NCBI RefSeq assembly: GCF_011045015.1
Contig: NZ_JAAKZY010000038.1
Span: 1-60,337, forward strand
Length of the DNA stretch: 60,337 nucleotides
Source of the DNA: Streptomyces scabichelini
GTDB lineage: Bacteria; Actinomycetota; Actinomycetes; Streptomycetales; Streptomycetaceae
Direction: 5' to 3'
A program made the translations under genes and the position numbers. The notes beneath the pieces are model-generated. The model had not been told where the DNA came from. It did not search any database and worked only from the letters and a program-made list of their open reading frames with translations. Shown here piece after piece: positions 25,693 through 34,654 of this stretch; within the stretch, counting starts at the first letter, position 1; the number at the start of each line of letters is the position of its first letter.

Positions 25693-27159
25693 TCAGCTCT
25701 GCGCAGCCCACCACTCCTTGAGCGCCGACACCGCCGCATCGTGCTCCATCGGCCCGTTCTCCAAGCGCAATTCCAGCAGGAATTTGTACGCCTGGCCGAT
25801 GACCGGCCCTGGGCCGACGCCGAGGATCTCCATGATCTGGTTGCCGTCGAGGTCGGGCCGGATGGCGTTCAGCTCCTCCTGCTCCTGGAGCTGGGCGATG
25901 CGCTCCTCCAGACCGTCGTACGCGCGGGAGAGAGCGGCAGCCTTGCGCTTATTGCGGGTGGTGCAGTCGGAACGGGTCAGCTTGTGGAGGCGGTCGAGGA
26001 GCGGACCCGCATCGCGTACGTAGCGGCGGACCGCGGAGTCCGTCCACTCGCCGGTGCCGTAACCGTGGAAGCGCAGATGCAGCTCGACCAGGCGTGCGAC
26101 GTCCTTCACGAGCTCGTTGGAGTACTTGAGGGCCATCATGCGCTTCTTGGTCATCTTGGCGCCCACCACCTCGTGGTGATGGAAGGAGACCCGGCCGTCC
26201 TTCTCGAAGCGACGCGTGCGCGGCTTGCCGATGTCGTGCAGCAGCGCGGCAAGACGGAGGGTGAGGTCGGGGCCGTTCTCCTCCAACGCCATCGCCTGTT
26301 CGAGCACGATCAGGGAGTGGTCGTAGACGTCCTTGTGCCGGTGGTGCTCGTCGCGCTCCAGACGCAGCGCGGGCAGCTCAGGCAGCACGTGCCCGGCGAG
26401 CCCGGTATCGACGAGCAGCGTCAGCCCTTTGCGCGGGTGCGAGGAGAGGATGAGCTTGTTCAGCTCGTCCCGGACACGCTCGGCGGAGACGATCTCGATG
26501 CGCTCGGCCATGGCCGTCATCGCGGCGACGACGTCCGGCGCCACCTCGAAGTCGAGCTGCGCGGCGAAGCGAGCGGCCCGCATCATCCGCAGCGGGTCGT
26601 CGGAGAAGGACGCCTCGGGCGTGCCCGGCGTCCGCAGCGCGCACTCCGCGAGGTCCCGTAGTCCGCCGTGGGGGTCGATGAACTCCTTCTCCGGCAGTGC
26701 CACGGCCATCGCGTTGACCGTGAAATCACGGCGTACGAGGTCATCCTCGATGGAGTCGCCGTACGACACCTCGGGCTTGCGCGAGGTCCGGTCGTACGCC
26801 TCCGAGCGGTACGTCGTCACCTCGATCTCAAAGCGCTGCACAGCGTCTCCGACGCGGGCGTCCTTCTGTGCCCCGACCGTCCCGAAGGCGATCCCGACTT
26901 CCCAGACGGCATCCGCCCAGGGCCGCACGATCTTCAGTACGTCCTCGGGGCGGGCGTCGGTCGTGAAGTCCAGGTCGTTTCCGAGTCGGCCCAGGAGGGC
27001 GTCCCGGACCGAGCCGCCGACCAGGGCGAGAGAGAACCCGGCCTCCTGGAAACGACGGGCGAGATCGTCGGCGACGGGGGACACCCGCAGCAGTTCGCTC
27101 ACCGCGCGGTGCTGCACCTGGCTCAGTGCACTGGGATTGTCTTCGTTGGCGTTCGGCAC
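25693..27159 (-). CDS. cca: CCA tRNA nucleotidyltransferase / poly(A) polymerase family
   Basis: A 488-residue protein. The GTG at 27159 is chosen (VPNANEDNPSALSQV); the open frame goes on to 27603, but that extension is antisense to the next gene and not protein-like. The nucleotidyltransferase motif is LVGGSVRDALLGR followed by DLDFTTDARPED, with the metal-binding Asp pair. The RRDFTVNAMA and DDPLRMMRAARFA motifs follow. The second half carries an HD phosphohydrolase domain (LLHDIGKPR). It adds or repairs the CCA 3' end of tRNAs; in some actinomycetes a second homologue makes poly(A). It converges with LppU over two parS palindromes. Confidence 0.95.
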   Translation of the reverse strand: MPNANEDNPSALSQVQHRAVSELLRVSPVADDLARRFQEAGFSLALVGGSVRDALLGRLGNDLDFTTDARPEDVLKIVRPWADAVWEVGIAFGTVGAQKDARVGDAVQRFEIEVTTYRSEAYDRTSRKPEVSYGDSIEDDLVRRDFTVNAMAVALPEKEFIDPHGGLRDLAECALRTPGTPEASFSDDPLRMMRAARFAAQLDFEVAPDVVAAMTAMAERIEIVSAERVRDELNKLILSSHPRKGLTLLVDTGLAGHVLPELPALRLERDEHHRHKDVYDHSLIVLEQAMALEENGPDLTLRLAALLHDIGKPRTRRFEKDGRVSFHHHEVVGAKMTKKRMMALKYSNELVKDVARLVELHLRFHGYGTGEWTDSAVRRYVRDAGPLLDRLHKLTRSDCTTRNKRKAAALSRAYDGLEERIAQLQEQEELNAIRPDLDGNQIMEILGVGPGPVIGQAYKFLLELRLENGPMEHDAAVSALKEWWAAQS

Positions 27160-27401
27160 AACAGAAAAGGGTACGTGGCGCGGACGACCGCGGGCGCCTC
27201 CATTGAGCGGGCACACGTGCACAGGTGCATCCCTCATGCTTGATGGGGGCGCCTCCATTAATACGGGCACATAGGGGACAGCCGGGCCCTGCCCTCCGAT
27301 CTTGTGGGGCGGACCGCGGCACTTCCCCTCAGCGCGCATCGTTACCATGCGTGGACGCACATTGCGACGACCACTGACGACGACGAGGGACGGGCGAGCG
27401 C

Positions 27402-29780
27402 GTGGCCGAGGCGGCAGACTTCCAGGGGACGAGTCCCTCACCTGCCCGCCGGTGGCTTCGGCGCACCGGAGCACTGCTCGCCGGGGTGCCTCTGCTGGCC
27501 GGCCTTCTCCAGCTGCCCGCCTCGCCCACCGCAGACGCAGCCGAGCCCACCGCCGTGACCGCGGCCACCGGCTCCAAGACCGTCGATGTCTCCCTGAACT
27601 CACTCAGCCCCAGCATCCCCTCGGACGAGGACACGCTCACCGTCTCCGGCACGATCACCAACAAGGGCAAACAGGCGGTCACGGACGCCCATGTCGGTCT
27701 GCGCGTGGGCCCGACGATGAACGGCCGCTCGTCGATCGACACCGCAGCGAAGAACAACGCGTACGCGGGCACGGAAGTCGGCGGCAAGTACATCGACGAG
27801 TTCTCAAAGCTGGCGCCGGGCATCTCGCAGACCTTCAGCATCTCCGTTCCCGTCGACAGGCTGGACCTCGGAGCCGACGGCGTCTATCAGCTCGGGGTCA
27901 CGCTCGCCGGACAGACCGCAGCCCAGCCGTACGAGCGGATTCTCGGCATCGAGCGGACATTCCTGCCCTGGCAGCCCGACGCGACGGACACGAAGACCGG
28001 GACGACATATCTCTGGCCGCTGATCTCCACCTCCCATGTGACGGCCGAGACGGGTTCGAACGAGCAGCAGACCCCCGTCTTCAAGGACGACGATCTGGCC
28101 GCGGAGCTCTCGCCGGGCGGACGCCTGCAGCAGCTCCTCACGCTCGGCAAGGAGCTCGACGTCACGTGGGTCATCGATCCGGACCTCTTGGCCTCCGTGG
28201 ACGCGATGACGCGCAGCTACCAGGTCCAGCGCGACGCCGACACCACCACGGCGGGCACGCACCAGGCGGTCGCCAAGCAGTGGCTCGCCGAGCTGGAGGA
28301 GGCGGTCGAGGGCAAGGAGGTCGTCGCCCTCCCCTTCGCCGACCCGGACCTGGCATCGCTGGCCCATCAGGGCAAGAAGGTCATCGGCTCGCTGAGCCAC
28401 CTCAAGGACGCCACGGACGTGGCCGCCATCACCGTGGAGTCGATTCTCCACGTGACGCCCAGCACGGACTACGCCTGGCCCGCGAACGGTGCGATCGACC
28501 CGTCGATCGTCAAGGTCGCCACCTCCGCCGGCGCCGACAAGGTGATCTCCCGCAGCGACAGCCTGGAGGAGACCGGCGGCCTGCCGTACACGCCCAGTGC
28601 GGCCCGCCCCATCGGCGGCGGCACCACGGCGGTGGTCGCGGACGCCCGCCTGTCCAAGGCGTTCCAGGGCGACATGGCGGTGGCAGGCAACTCCACGCTC
28701 GCCGTTCAGGAGTTCCTCGCCCAGACCCTGATGATCACTTTGCAGCAGCCGGAGAAGCAGCGCAGCATCGTGGTCGCCCCGCAGCGCATGCCGTCCGCGA
28801 GCCAGGCCCAGGCGATGGCAGAGGCACTCACGGCCCTCCAGAGCGGGAACTGGTCGCAGCCGGCGGACCTGTCCGCGGCCACCAAGGCCAAGCCGGACCC
28901 CGGCGCCACCACGCGGGTCCCGGCCCCGCACTCGTACCCCTCCTCGCTGCGCGATCAGGAACTGCCGAGGTCCACCTTCGAGCGGATCAAGACCACGCAG
29001 CAGAAACTCGACAAATTCCGGGTGATCCTCACCGACGAGTCCCGCGTGGTCACTCCCTTCGGGCGTGCCATGAACCGGGCGATGTCCACGTCCTGGCGCG
29101 GCCACGAGGCCGACGCGATCGTGTACCGCAGCGGTGTGGAGACGTATATCGACGAGCTCCTCAAGCAGGTCGCGCTGATCAAGAAGTCCGAGGCGAAGCT
29201 GTCGGGCCGCAGCGCCACGATCCCCGTCACCGTGCAGAACAACCTCGTCCAGGGCGTCGACAACTTGGTGCTGCGTCTGACGTCGAAGCAGCCGACCCGC
29301 CTGCGCATCGGTGATCGTGCCTTCACCGAGCAGCCGGTCGAGGTGTCGGGCGGGCACAGCCAGTCGGTGAAGTTCACCGCCAACGGCCGGGCCAACGGCC
29401 GGGCATCAGTGGTCGCCCAGCTCTACACCGAGGACGGCCAGAAGTACGGCCCTGCCATCGAGTTCGACGTGAACGTCACCGAGATCACCCCCACGGTGAT
29501 GCTCGTCATCGCCGGTGGCGTCCTGCTGCTCGTACTCGCCGGCTTCCGGATGTACACGCAGCGCAAGCGCGCGGCCGCCCGGCAGGCCGACGAGGGGCTC
29601 GACGACGGCCTTGAGGACGACGCCGAGGACGGCCCCGAAGAGGCGTTCCACGCGGATTCGAGGACGGCGTCCCGAGCAGAATCGAGGGCAGACGACCCGG
29701 AGCAGCCGAGTGACCCTTCACCGGACACCGCACCGGAAAGCACCGACCCGTCCGACGCGGGTGAGAGAGTGGACCGTTGA
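27402..29780 (+). CDS. Secreted/membrane-anchored DUF6049-type protein
   Basis: A 792-residue protein starting at GTG 27402. A signal sequence with an RRWLRRTGALLAG stretch and a LLAGLLQLPASPTADAA core is followed by a large extracytoplasmic region. Its first part (about 55-180) looks like a beta-sandwich (VDVSLNSLSPSIPSDEDTLTVSG). One membrane helix near residue 695-717 (MLVIAGGVLLLVLAGF) precedes a charged cytoplasmic tail rich in Asp, Glu and Ser. It closely precedes murJ (46 bases) and follows cca divergently, an order conserved in Streptomyces. A role in the murein flippase locus is likely but the function is unknown. Confidence 0.8.
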   Translation: MAEAADFQGTSPSPARRWLRRTGALLAGVPLLAGLLQLPASPTADAAEPTAVTAATGSKTVDVSLNSLSPSIPSDEDTLTVSGTITNKGKQAVTDAHVGLRVGPTMNGRSSIDTAAKNNAYAGTEVGGKYIDEFSKLAPGISQTFSISVPVDRLDLGADGVYQLGVTLAGQTAAQPYERILGIERTFLPWQPDATDTKTGTTYLWPLISTSHVTAETGSNEQQTPVFKDDDLAAELSPGGRLQQLLTLGKELDVTWVIDPDLLASVDAMTRSYQVQRDADTTTAGTHQAVAKQWLAELEEAVEGKEVVALPFADPDLASLAHQGKKVIGSLSHLKDATDVAAITVESILHVTPSTDYAWPANGAIDPSIVKVATSAGADKVISRSDSLEETGGLPYTPSAARPIGGGTTAVVADARLSKAFQGDMAVAGNSTLAVQEFLAQTLMITLQQPEKQRSIVVAPQRMPSASQAQAMAEALTALQSGNWSQPADLSAATKAKPDPGATTRVPAPHSYPSSLRDQELPRSTFERIKTTQQKLDKFRVILTDESRVVTPFGRAMNRAMSTSWRGHEADAIVYRSGVETYIDELLKQVALIKKSEAKLSGRSATIPVTVQNNLVQGVDNLVLRLTSKQPTRLRIGDRAFTEQPVEVSGGHSQSVKFTANGRANGRASVVAQLYTEDGQKYGPAIEFDVNVTEITPTVMLVIAGGVLLLVLAGFRMYTQRKRAAARQADEGLDDGLEDDAEDGPEEAFHADSRTASRAESRADDPEQPSDPSPDTAPESTDPSDAGERVDR

Positions 29781-29826
29781 GCGATGTCGTGGCCGGTGGG
29801 CCCGGGGACGATGAGGTGGGGTAACC

Positions 29827-32064
29827 ATGAACGCGCCGTACGACGGTGACCGCGGCCAGGGGGCGGGCAGCTCCGGCTACCCCGACGGCCCTCCGCCGCA
29901 GGGATCGCCGGAGCCCGGCCAGGTGCCGCCACAGCCCCCCGCGGACATGTACGTCCAGGACGCCTACGACCAGGACCCCTACCGGGCACAGGATCTGACC
30001 GCCCAGGATCCGGTCGGCGAGGCGCTCTACGACCGTGCCGTGCATCCCCCACCACCGCCTGGCACGTACCCGCCGCAACAGCCGCTCTACGCCCAGCCGC
30101 CCCAGTCGCCGTATGCCCCCGACCCACGCGTGTGGGCGCAGACCCCGGCGCCCGAGCCGGAGGGCCTGACGCAGCATCTTCCCTACGGCGACGACGCCCG
30201 AACGACCCAGTTCGTCGGCGTGGACGACCTGGTCACCCAGGCGGGCGAGGAACGCCAGGAGCCGGACGCCTTCGCGTATCTCTTCCGTGACCAGGAGCAG
30301 GGCGGCACGTACCCACCCGCGGGCCCGCCCGGTGTGCCGTCACCCGCGCCCGAGTCGGTTCCGGCTCCCGCGCAGCCCCCGCCGCCTGCGCCGGCGTCCA
30401 CACCCGCGCACGCGCACACGCCGAAGAAATCCGGGGGCCGCGCGTCTGGTCTGCTGAAGTCGAGCGCGGTGATGGCGGCGGGCACGATGGTGTCCCGTCT
30501 CACCGGCTTCATCCGATCCGCGCTGATCGTCGCGGCACTGGGCACCGCTCTCCTGGGCGACACCTTCCAGGTCACCTACCAGCTGCCGACGATGATCTAC
30601 ATCCTGACGGTCGGAGGCGGCCTCAACTCCGTCTTCGTACCGCAGCTCGTGCGCGCGATGAAGGAGGACGACGACGGCGGTGAGGCCTACGCGAACCGTC
30701 TGCTGACCCTCGTCATGGTGGCGCTCGGCGCGCTGACCGTCCTCGCGATGTTCGCCGCACCGCTCCTGGTCCGCATGCTGTCGAACCCCGTCGCCACCGA
30801 CCCCGCGGCCAACGAGGTCGGCATCACCTTCACCCGGTACTTCCTGCCCTCGATCTTCTTCATGGGCATCCACGTGGTGATGGGACAGATCCTCAACGCC
30901 CGCGGCAAGTTCGGCGCGATGATGTGGACTCCCGTCCTCAACAACATCGTCATCATCGTGACGCTCGGCATGTTCCTCTGGGTCTACGGCACCTCGGCGA
31001 ACTCCGGGATGGCTGTCGGGAACATTCCGCCGGAGGGCCAGCGGCTGCTCGGTATCGGTATCCTGCTCGGCCTCGTCGTCCAGGCCCTCGCGATGATCCC
31101 GTACCTGCGCGAGACCGGCTTCCGGCTGCGGCTGCGCTTCGACTGGAAGGGCCACGGCCTGGGCAAGGCAGCGATGCTCGCCAAGTGGACGATCCTGTTC
31201 GTCCTCGCGAACCAGGCGGGCGCCCTCGTCGTCACCCAGCTGGCCACCGCGGCGGTCACGGACACGGGGACCGCCGGTACCGGCTTCAGCGCCTACGCCA
31301 ACGCCCAGCTGATCTGGATGCTCCCGCAGGCCATCATCACGGTCTCCCTGATGGCCGCCCTGCTGCCCAGACTCTCGCGCTCGGCAGCCGAGGACGACGC
31401 GGGCGCCGTCCGCGACGACATCTCTCAGGGCCTGCGCACCACGGCCGTCGCGATCGTGCCCATCTCGTTCGGCTTCGTCGCACTCGGCATCCCGATGTGC
31501 ACGCTGATCTTCGGATCCTCCGGCATCGACTCGGCGACGAAGATGGGTTACATGCTGATGGCCTTCGGCCTCGGCCTCATCCCGTACTCCGTGCAGTACG
31601 TCGTGCTGCGCGCCTTCTACGCGTACGAGGACACCCGGACGCCCTTCTACAACACGGTCATTGTGGCCGCCATGAACGCCGGCGCCGCGGCACTCTGCTA
31701 TGTCCTGCTGCCGTCCCGTTGGGCCGTGGCGGGCATGGCCGCCTCCTACGGTCTCGCGTACGCGATCGGCGTGGGCGTGGCCTGGCAGCGGCTGCGCAGG
31801 CGGCTGGGCGGCGACCTGGACGGGGCTCGTGTCCTGCGTACGTACGCCCGCCTCGGCATCGCGTCGGTACCGGCGACGCTGCTCGCCGCCGCGGTCTGCT
31901 ACGGAATCACTCAGGTGCTGGGACAGGGTGTCCTCGGCTCCCTCGCCGCCATCCTCGGCGGAGGCATCGCCCTGCTCGGCGTCTTCTTCGTCGCGGCCCG
32001 GCGTATGCGCATCGAAGAACTGAATGGAATGGTCGGCATGGTCCGCGGGCGCCTCGGGCGCTGA
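29827..32064 (+). CDS. murJ: Lipid II flippase MurJ (MviN)
   Basis: A 745-residue protein. Residues 1 to about 215 are a cytoplasmic Pro/Gln/Tyr/Ala-rich leader, unusual in length compared with the roughly 510-residue E. coli protein. The transporter starts at about 218 with KSSAVMAAGTMVSRLTGFIRS, followed by the MurJ-type helices (for example QVTYQLPTMIYILTVGGGLN and GITFTRYFLPSIFFMGIHVV), about fourteen in total. MurJ moves lipid II across the membrane for peptidoglycan synthesis. It is followed 118 bases later by a pseudokinase, which in mycobacteria is fused to MurJ. Upstream is the DUF6049 protein, likely in the same unit. Confidence 0.95.
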   Translation: MNAPYDGDRGQGAGSSGYPDGPPPQGSPEPGQVPPQPPADMYVQDAYDQDPYRAQDLTAQDPVGEALYDRAVHPPPPPGTYPPQQPLYAQPPQSPYAPDPRVWAQTPAPEPEGLTQHLPYGDDARTTQFVGVDDLVTQAGEERQEPDAFAYLFRDQEQGGTYPPAGPPGVPSPAPESVPAPAQPPPPAPASTPAHAHTPKKSGGRASGLLKSSAVMAAGTMVSRLTGFIRSALIVAALGTALLGDTFQVTYQLPTMIYILTVGGGLNSVFVPQLVRAMKEDDDGGEAYANRLLTLVMVALGALTVLAMFAAPLLVRMLSNPVATDPAANEVGITFTRYFLPSIFFMGIHVVMGQILNARGKFGAMMWTPVLNNIVIIVTLGMFLWVYGTSANSGMAVGNIPPEGQRLLGIGILLGLVVQALAMIPYLRETGFRLRLRFDWKGHGLGKAAMLAKWTILFVLANQAGALVVTQLATAAVTDTGTAGTGFSAYANAQLIWMLPQAIITVSLMAALLPRLSRSAAEDDAGAVRDDISQGLRTTAVAIVPISFGFVALGIPMCTLIFGSSGIDSATKMGYMLMAFGLGLIPYSVQYVVLRAFYAYEDTRTPFYNTVIVAAMNAGAAALCYVLLPSRWAVAGMAASYGLAYAIGVGVAWQRLRRRLGGDLDGARVLRTYARLGIASVPATLLAAAVCYGITQVLGQGVLGSLAAILGGGIALLGVFFVAARRMRIEELNGMVGMVRGRLGR

Positions 32065-32182
32065 GTCGGGAGCACGCGCACAACCATCGTCCGCGACCGC
32101 GTGTCGTGCATAGCGGCGGACTGTGGGCACAATTGGCTTTGGCGTCGGACAGCGGGCAATGGATGGGGAGGCAGGAACGACG

Positions 32183-33910
32183 GTGGCGGAACGGAGCACG
32201 GCTGCCGTCGACGTGGCAGACAACAGCGGTGACGAACCGCTGACCGCCAAGGCGGACCAGTCCACGGCCGACGGGGTGGCCCAGAACCGGGAGCGGGACA
32301 CGGAGAGCTCGGAGAGCGAAGAGGCACAGGGGAGCGGCGGGGACGAGAGCCCCGGCAAGACCTCACCACCCGAGTTGCACAGCGGTCACAAGCTCGCCAG
32401 ACGCTACCGACTCGAAGAGTGCGTCACCCGTCTGGACGGTTTCAGCAGTTGGCGTGCCGTGGACGAGAAGCTGCGCCGAGCCGTCGGCGTGCATCTGCTG
32501 CCCGCCGACCATCCGCGAGCGCGCTCCGTCCTGGCAGCGGCCCGCTCCGCCGCCCTCCTGGGCGATCCCCGCTTCGTCCAAGTGCTGGACGCGGTTGAGG
32601 AGAACGACCTCGTCTACGTGGTCCACGAGTGGCTGCCGGACTCCACGGAGCTGACGACGCTTCTGGCCTCCAGCCCGCTGGAGGTGCACGAGGCGTATCA
32701 GATGGTCAGTCAGGTCTCCCAGGCGATGGCGGCCGCGCACCGCGAAGGGCTGGCGCATCTGCGGCTGACTCCGGGTGCCGTGCTGCGCTCCTCGTCCGGC
32801 CAGTGGCGCATCCGTGGGCTCGCCGTGAACGCCGCGCTGCGCGGAATCAGTTCCGACACCCCGCAGCGCACGGACACGGAGGCGATCGGCGCGCTGTTGT
32901 ACGCCGCCCTCACCCAGCGCTGGCCGTACGAGAACGACGCGTACGGACTCTCCGGGCTGCCCAAGGGCGTCGGGCTCATCGCGCCCGACCAGGTGCGGGC
33001 CGGAGTGCACCGCGGTCTGGCGGAACTCGCGATGCGCGCGCTCGTCAACGACGGCGCGACCGCGTCCCGCCAGGAACCGCCGTGCACCACTCCCGAGGAG
33101 CTGGTGAAGGCGATCGGCGAGATGCCACGCATCCGCCCGCCGGAGCCCGCGTTCACCGCGCCGCCGGACTACCAGCGCACCACGTATCAGCAGGGCAGCT
33201 ACGGGCGTCAGACACCGCGGCCCGGCGCCACACAGCCGGTGCCGACGCCTCCGGCCCCGCTGCAGAGCCGTACCGGCAAGGCCCTCAAGTGGGGTGTGTC
33301 CGCGTTGCTCATCGCCGCGCTGGGCCTCGGCAGTTGGCAGTTGGCGGACGCCCTCATGGAGCGCGGGAACTCCGACGACACCAACAAGACGCAGACCACG
33401 GACGACAACGACAAGGGCAGCGAGAACACCAAGCCGACGAAGCCGATCGCCATTCAGGGCGCTCAGGAGTACATCGCGAAGGGCGAGGCTCAGGCACCGG
33501 AAGACGTGGCCAAAACGTACGACGGTGACAGCTCGACGTACTGGCGGACCAACAGCTTCATAGACGGTCCCGATATGAACCCCGCCTTCAAGCCTGGCGT
33601 CGGCATCGTCTACGACCTCGGTTCGGACCGGGAGATCTCGACCGCTTCAGTGGGGCTCCGATACGGCGGTGACCACACGACGATCACTCTGTACGCGGCG
33701 GACTCGCTGAGTTCCTCGACCTCACTGAGCTCGATGCAGAAGCTCGGGACGGTGAAGACGAGCGGCACCACCGCGAAGGTGACGATCGACAAGACCGTGA
33801 AGAGCCAGTACGTCCTCGTGTGGCTCACGGCGCTGCCGCAGGCCCCGGCCGACCAGTACAGCCAGGCCGGATACAAGCAGGCGATCACCGACGTAAAGTT
33901 CACGGACTGA
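32183..33910 (+). CDS. Membrane pseudokinase with extracellular discoidin-like domain
   Basis: I choose the GTG at 32183, preceded by GGGGAGG (575 residues); an ATG at 32159 and the frame start at 32123 are alternatives. Residues 1-67 are acidic and disordered. Residues about 70-315 have the shape of a Ser/Thr kinase, but catalytic positions are lost: the VAIK-like Lys is replaced around VGVHLL (residues 101-106), HRD by HLR (192-194), and DFG by RGL (211-213). One helix (367-389) leads to an extracytoplasmic domain (about 430-575) resembling F5/8-type carbohydrate-binding domains. Mycobacterial MurJ carries a fused pseudokinase and similar extracellular domain; here they are a separate gene next to murJ, so it probably regulates lipid II flipping. 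Confidence 0.85.
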   Translation: MAERSTAAVDVADNSGDEPLTAKADQSTADGVAQNRERDTESSESEEAQGSGGDESPGKTSPPELHSGHKLARRYRLEECVTRLDGFSSWRAVDEKLRRAVGVHLLPADHPRARSVLAAARSAALLGDPRFVQVLDAVEENDLVYVVHEWLPDSTELTTLLASSPLEVHEAYQMVSQVSQAMAAAHREGLAHLRLTPGAVLRSSSGQWRIRGLAVNAALRGISSDTPQRTDTEAIGALLYAALTQRWPYENDAYGLSGLPKGVGLIAPDQVRAGVHRGLAELAMRALVNDGATASRQEPPCTTPEELVKAIGEMPRIRPPEPAFTAPPDYQRTTYQQGSYGRQTPRPGATQPVPTPPAPLQSRTGKALKWGVSALLIAALGLGSWQLADALMERGNSDDTNKTQTTDDNDKGSENTKPTKPIAIQGAQEYIAKGEAQAPEDVAKTYDGDSSTYWRTNSFIDGPDMNPAFKPGVGIVYDLGSDREISTASVGLRYGGDHTTITLYAADSLSSSTSLSSMQKLGTVKTSGTTAKVTIDKTVKSQYVLVWLTALPQAPADQYSQAGYKQAITDVKFTD

Positions 33911-33937
33911 CAGCTCACCGAGGGGGGAGGGAGTCCG

Positions 33938-34654
33938 ATGGCGGACGGCGCCGGATACAGCGGAGCAAGCGATCAGGACCTCCTTGCCCGCCATGTGGAG
34001 GGCGACCCGGAGGCCTTCGGTGAGCTTGTGCGGCGTCACCGCGACCGGCTGTGGGCGGTGGCGCTGCGGACTCTGGGAGACCGTGAGGAGGCCGCGGACG
34101 CCGTCCAGGACGCTCTCGTCTCCGCCTATCGCGCCGCCCACACCTTCCGCGGCCAGTCGGCCGTCACGACGTGGCTGCACCGCATCACGGTGAACGCCTG
34201 CCTCGACCGCGCGCGAAAGGCAGCCTCGCGGAAGACTTCTCCCGTCGACGACACGGAACGCCTGGAGCAACTCCTGGATCCGCACGAGTCGGCCTCCGCG
34301 CCGGCCGAACGCAACGATCTGCACCGTGAACTCCTCGAGGCCCTCGGCACACTCCCGCCCGATCAGCGGGCCGCACTCGTCCTGGTGGACATGCAGGGCT
34401 ATCCGGTGGCGGAAGCCGCCCGTGTGCTCGACGTGCCGACCGGCACGGTCAAGAGCCGCTGCGCGCGCGGTAGAGCCAGGCTCGTGCCGCTGCTCAGACA
34501 TCTGCGTACGGACGCCGGAAGTGGCGAAGACAGCAAGAAGTCGGGTGAGGGGCGGAACCGTACGCAGGGGACATCCGTCCCACCCGCAGCGGGAGTACAG
34601 GATGCAGGTCCAAGCGATTCAACTGCTGTGAAGGGCGGAGGTGGGCGAGCGTGA
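33938..34654 (+). CDS. sigM: ECF sigma factor, SigM-type
   Basis: A 238-residue sigma factor. Region 2 spans about residues 20-90 (FGELVRRHRDRLWAVALRTL, AADAVQDALVSAYRAAHTF, TTWLHRITVNACLDRARK) and region 4 about 125-190 (LPPDQRAALVLVDMQGYPVAEAARVLDVPTG). The last 45 residues are hydrophilic and variable. In mycobacteria and Streptomyces the equivalent locus encodes SigM next to trxBA. Its stop codon overlaps the GTG of the anti-sigma gene by four bases (GTGA), so the two are translationally coupled. It is cytoplasmic and directs RNA polymerase to stress promoters; the inducer here is unknown. The first start used (34651 neighbour) and AGGGGGGAGGG upstream fit. Confidence 0.92.
   Translation: MADGAGYSGASDQDLLARHVEGDPEAFGELVRRHRDRLWAVALRTLGDREEAADAVQDALVSAYRAAHTFRGQSAVTTWLHRITVNACLDRARKAASRKTSPVDDTERLEQLLDPHESASAPAERNDLHRELLEALGTLPPDQRAALVLVDMQGYPVAEAARVLDVPTGTVKSRCARGRARLVPLLRHLRTDAGSGEDSKKSGEGRNRTQGTSVPPAAGVQDAGPSDSTAVKGGGGRA

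Noticed and set aside
27160..27603. 148-residue N-terminal extension of cca
   Set aside because: It is antisense to the next gene and its promoter, is Arg/Pro-rich, and the family start motif lies at 27159.
30340..32358. Long antisense frame over murJ
   Set aside because: His/Asp/Arg-rich artefact of the opposite strand; the sense protein is clear.
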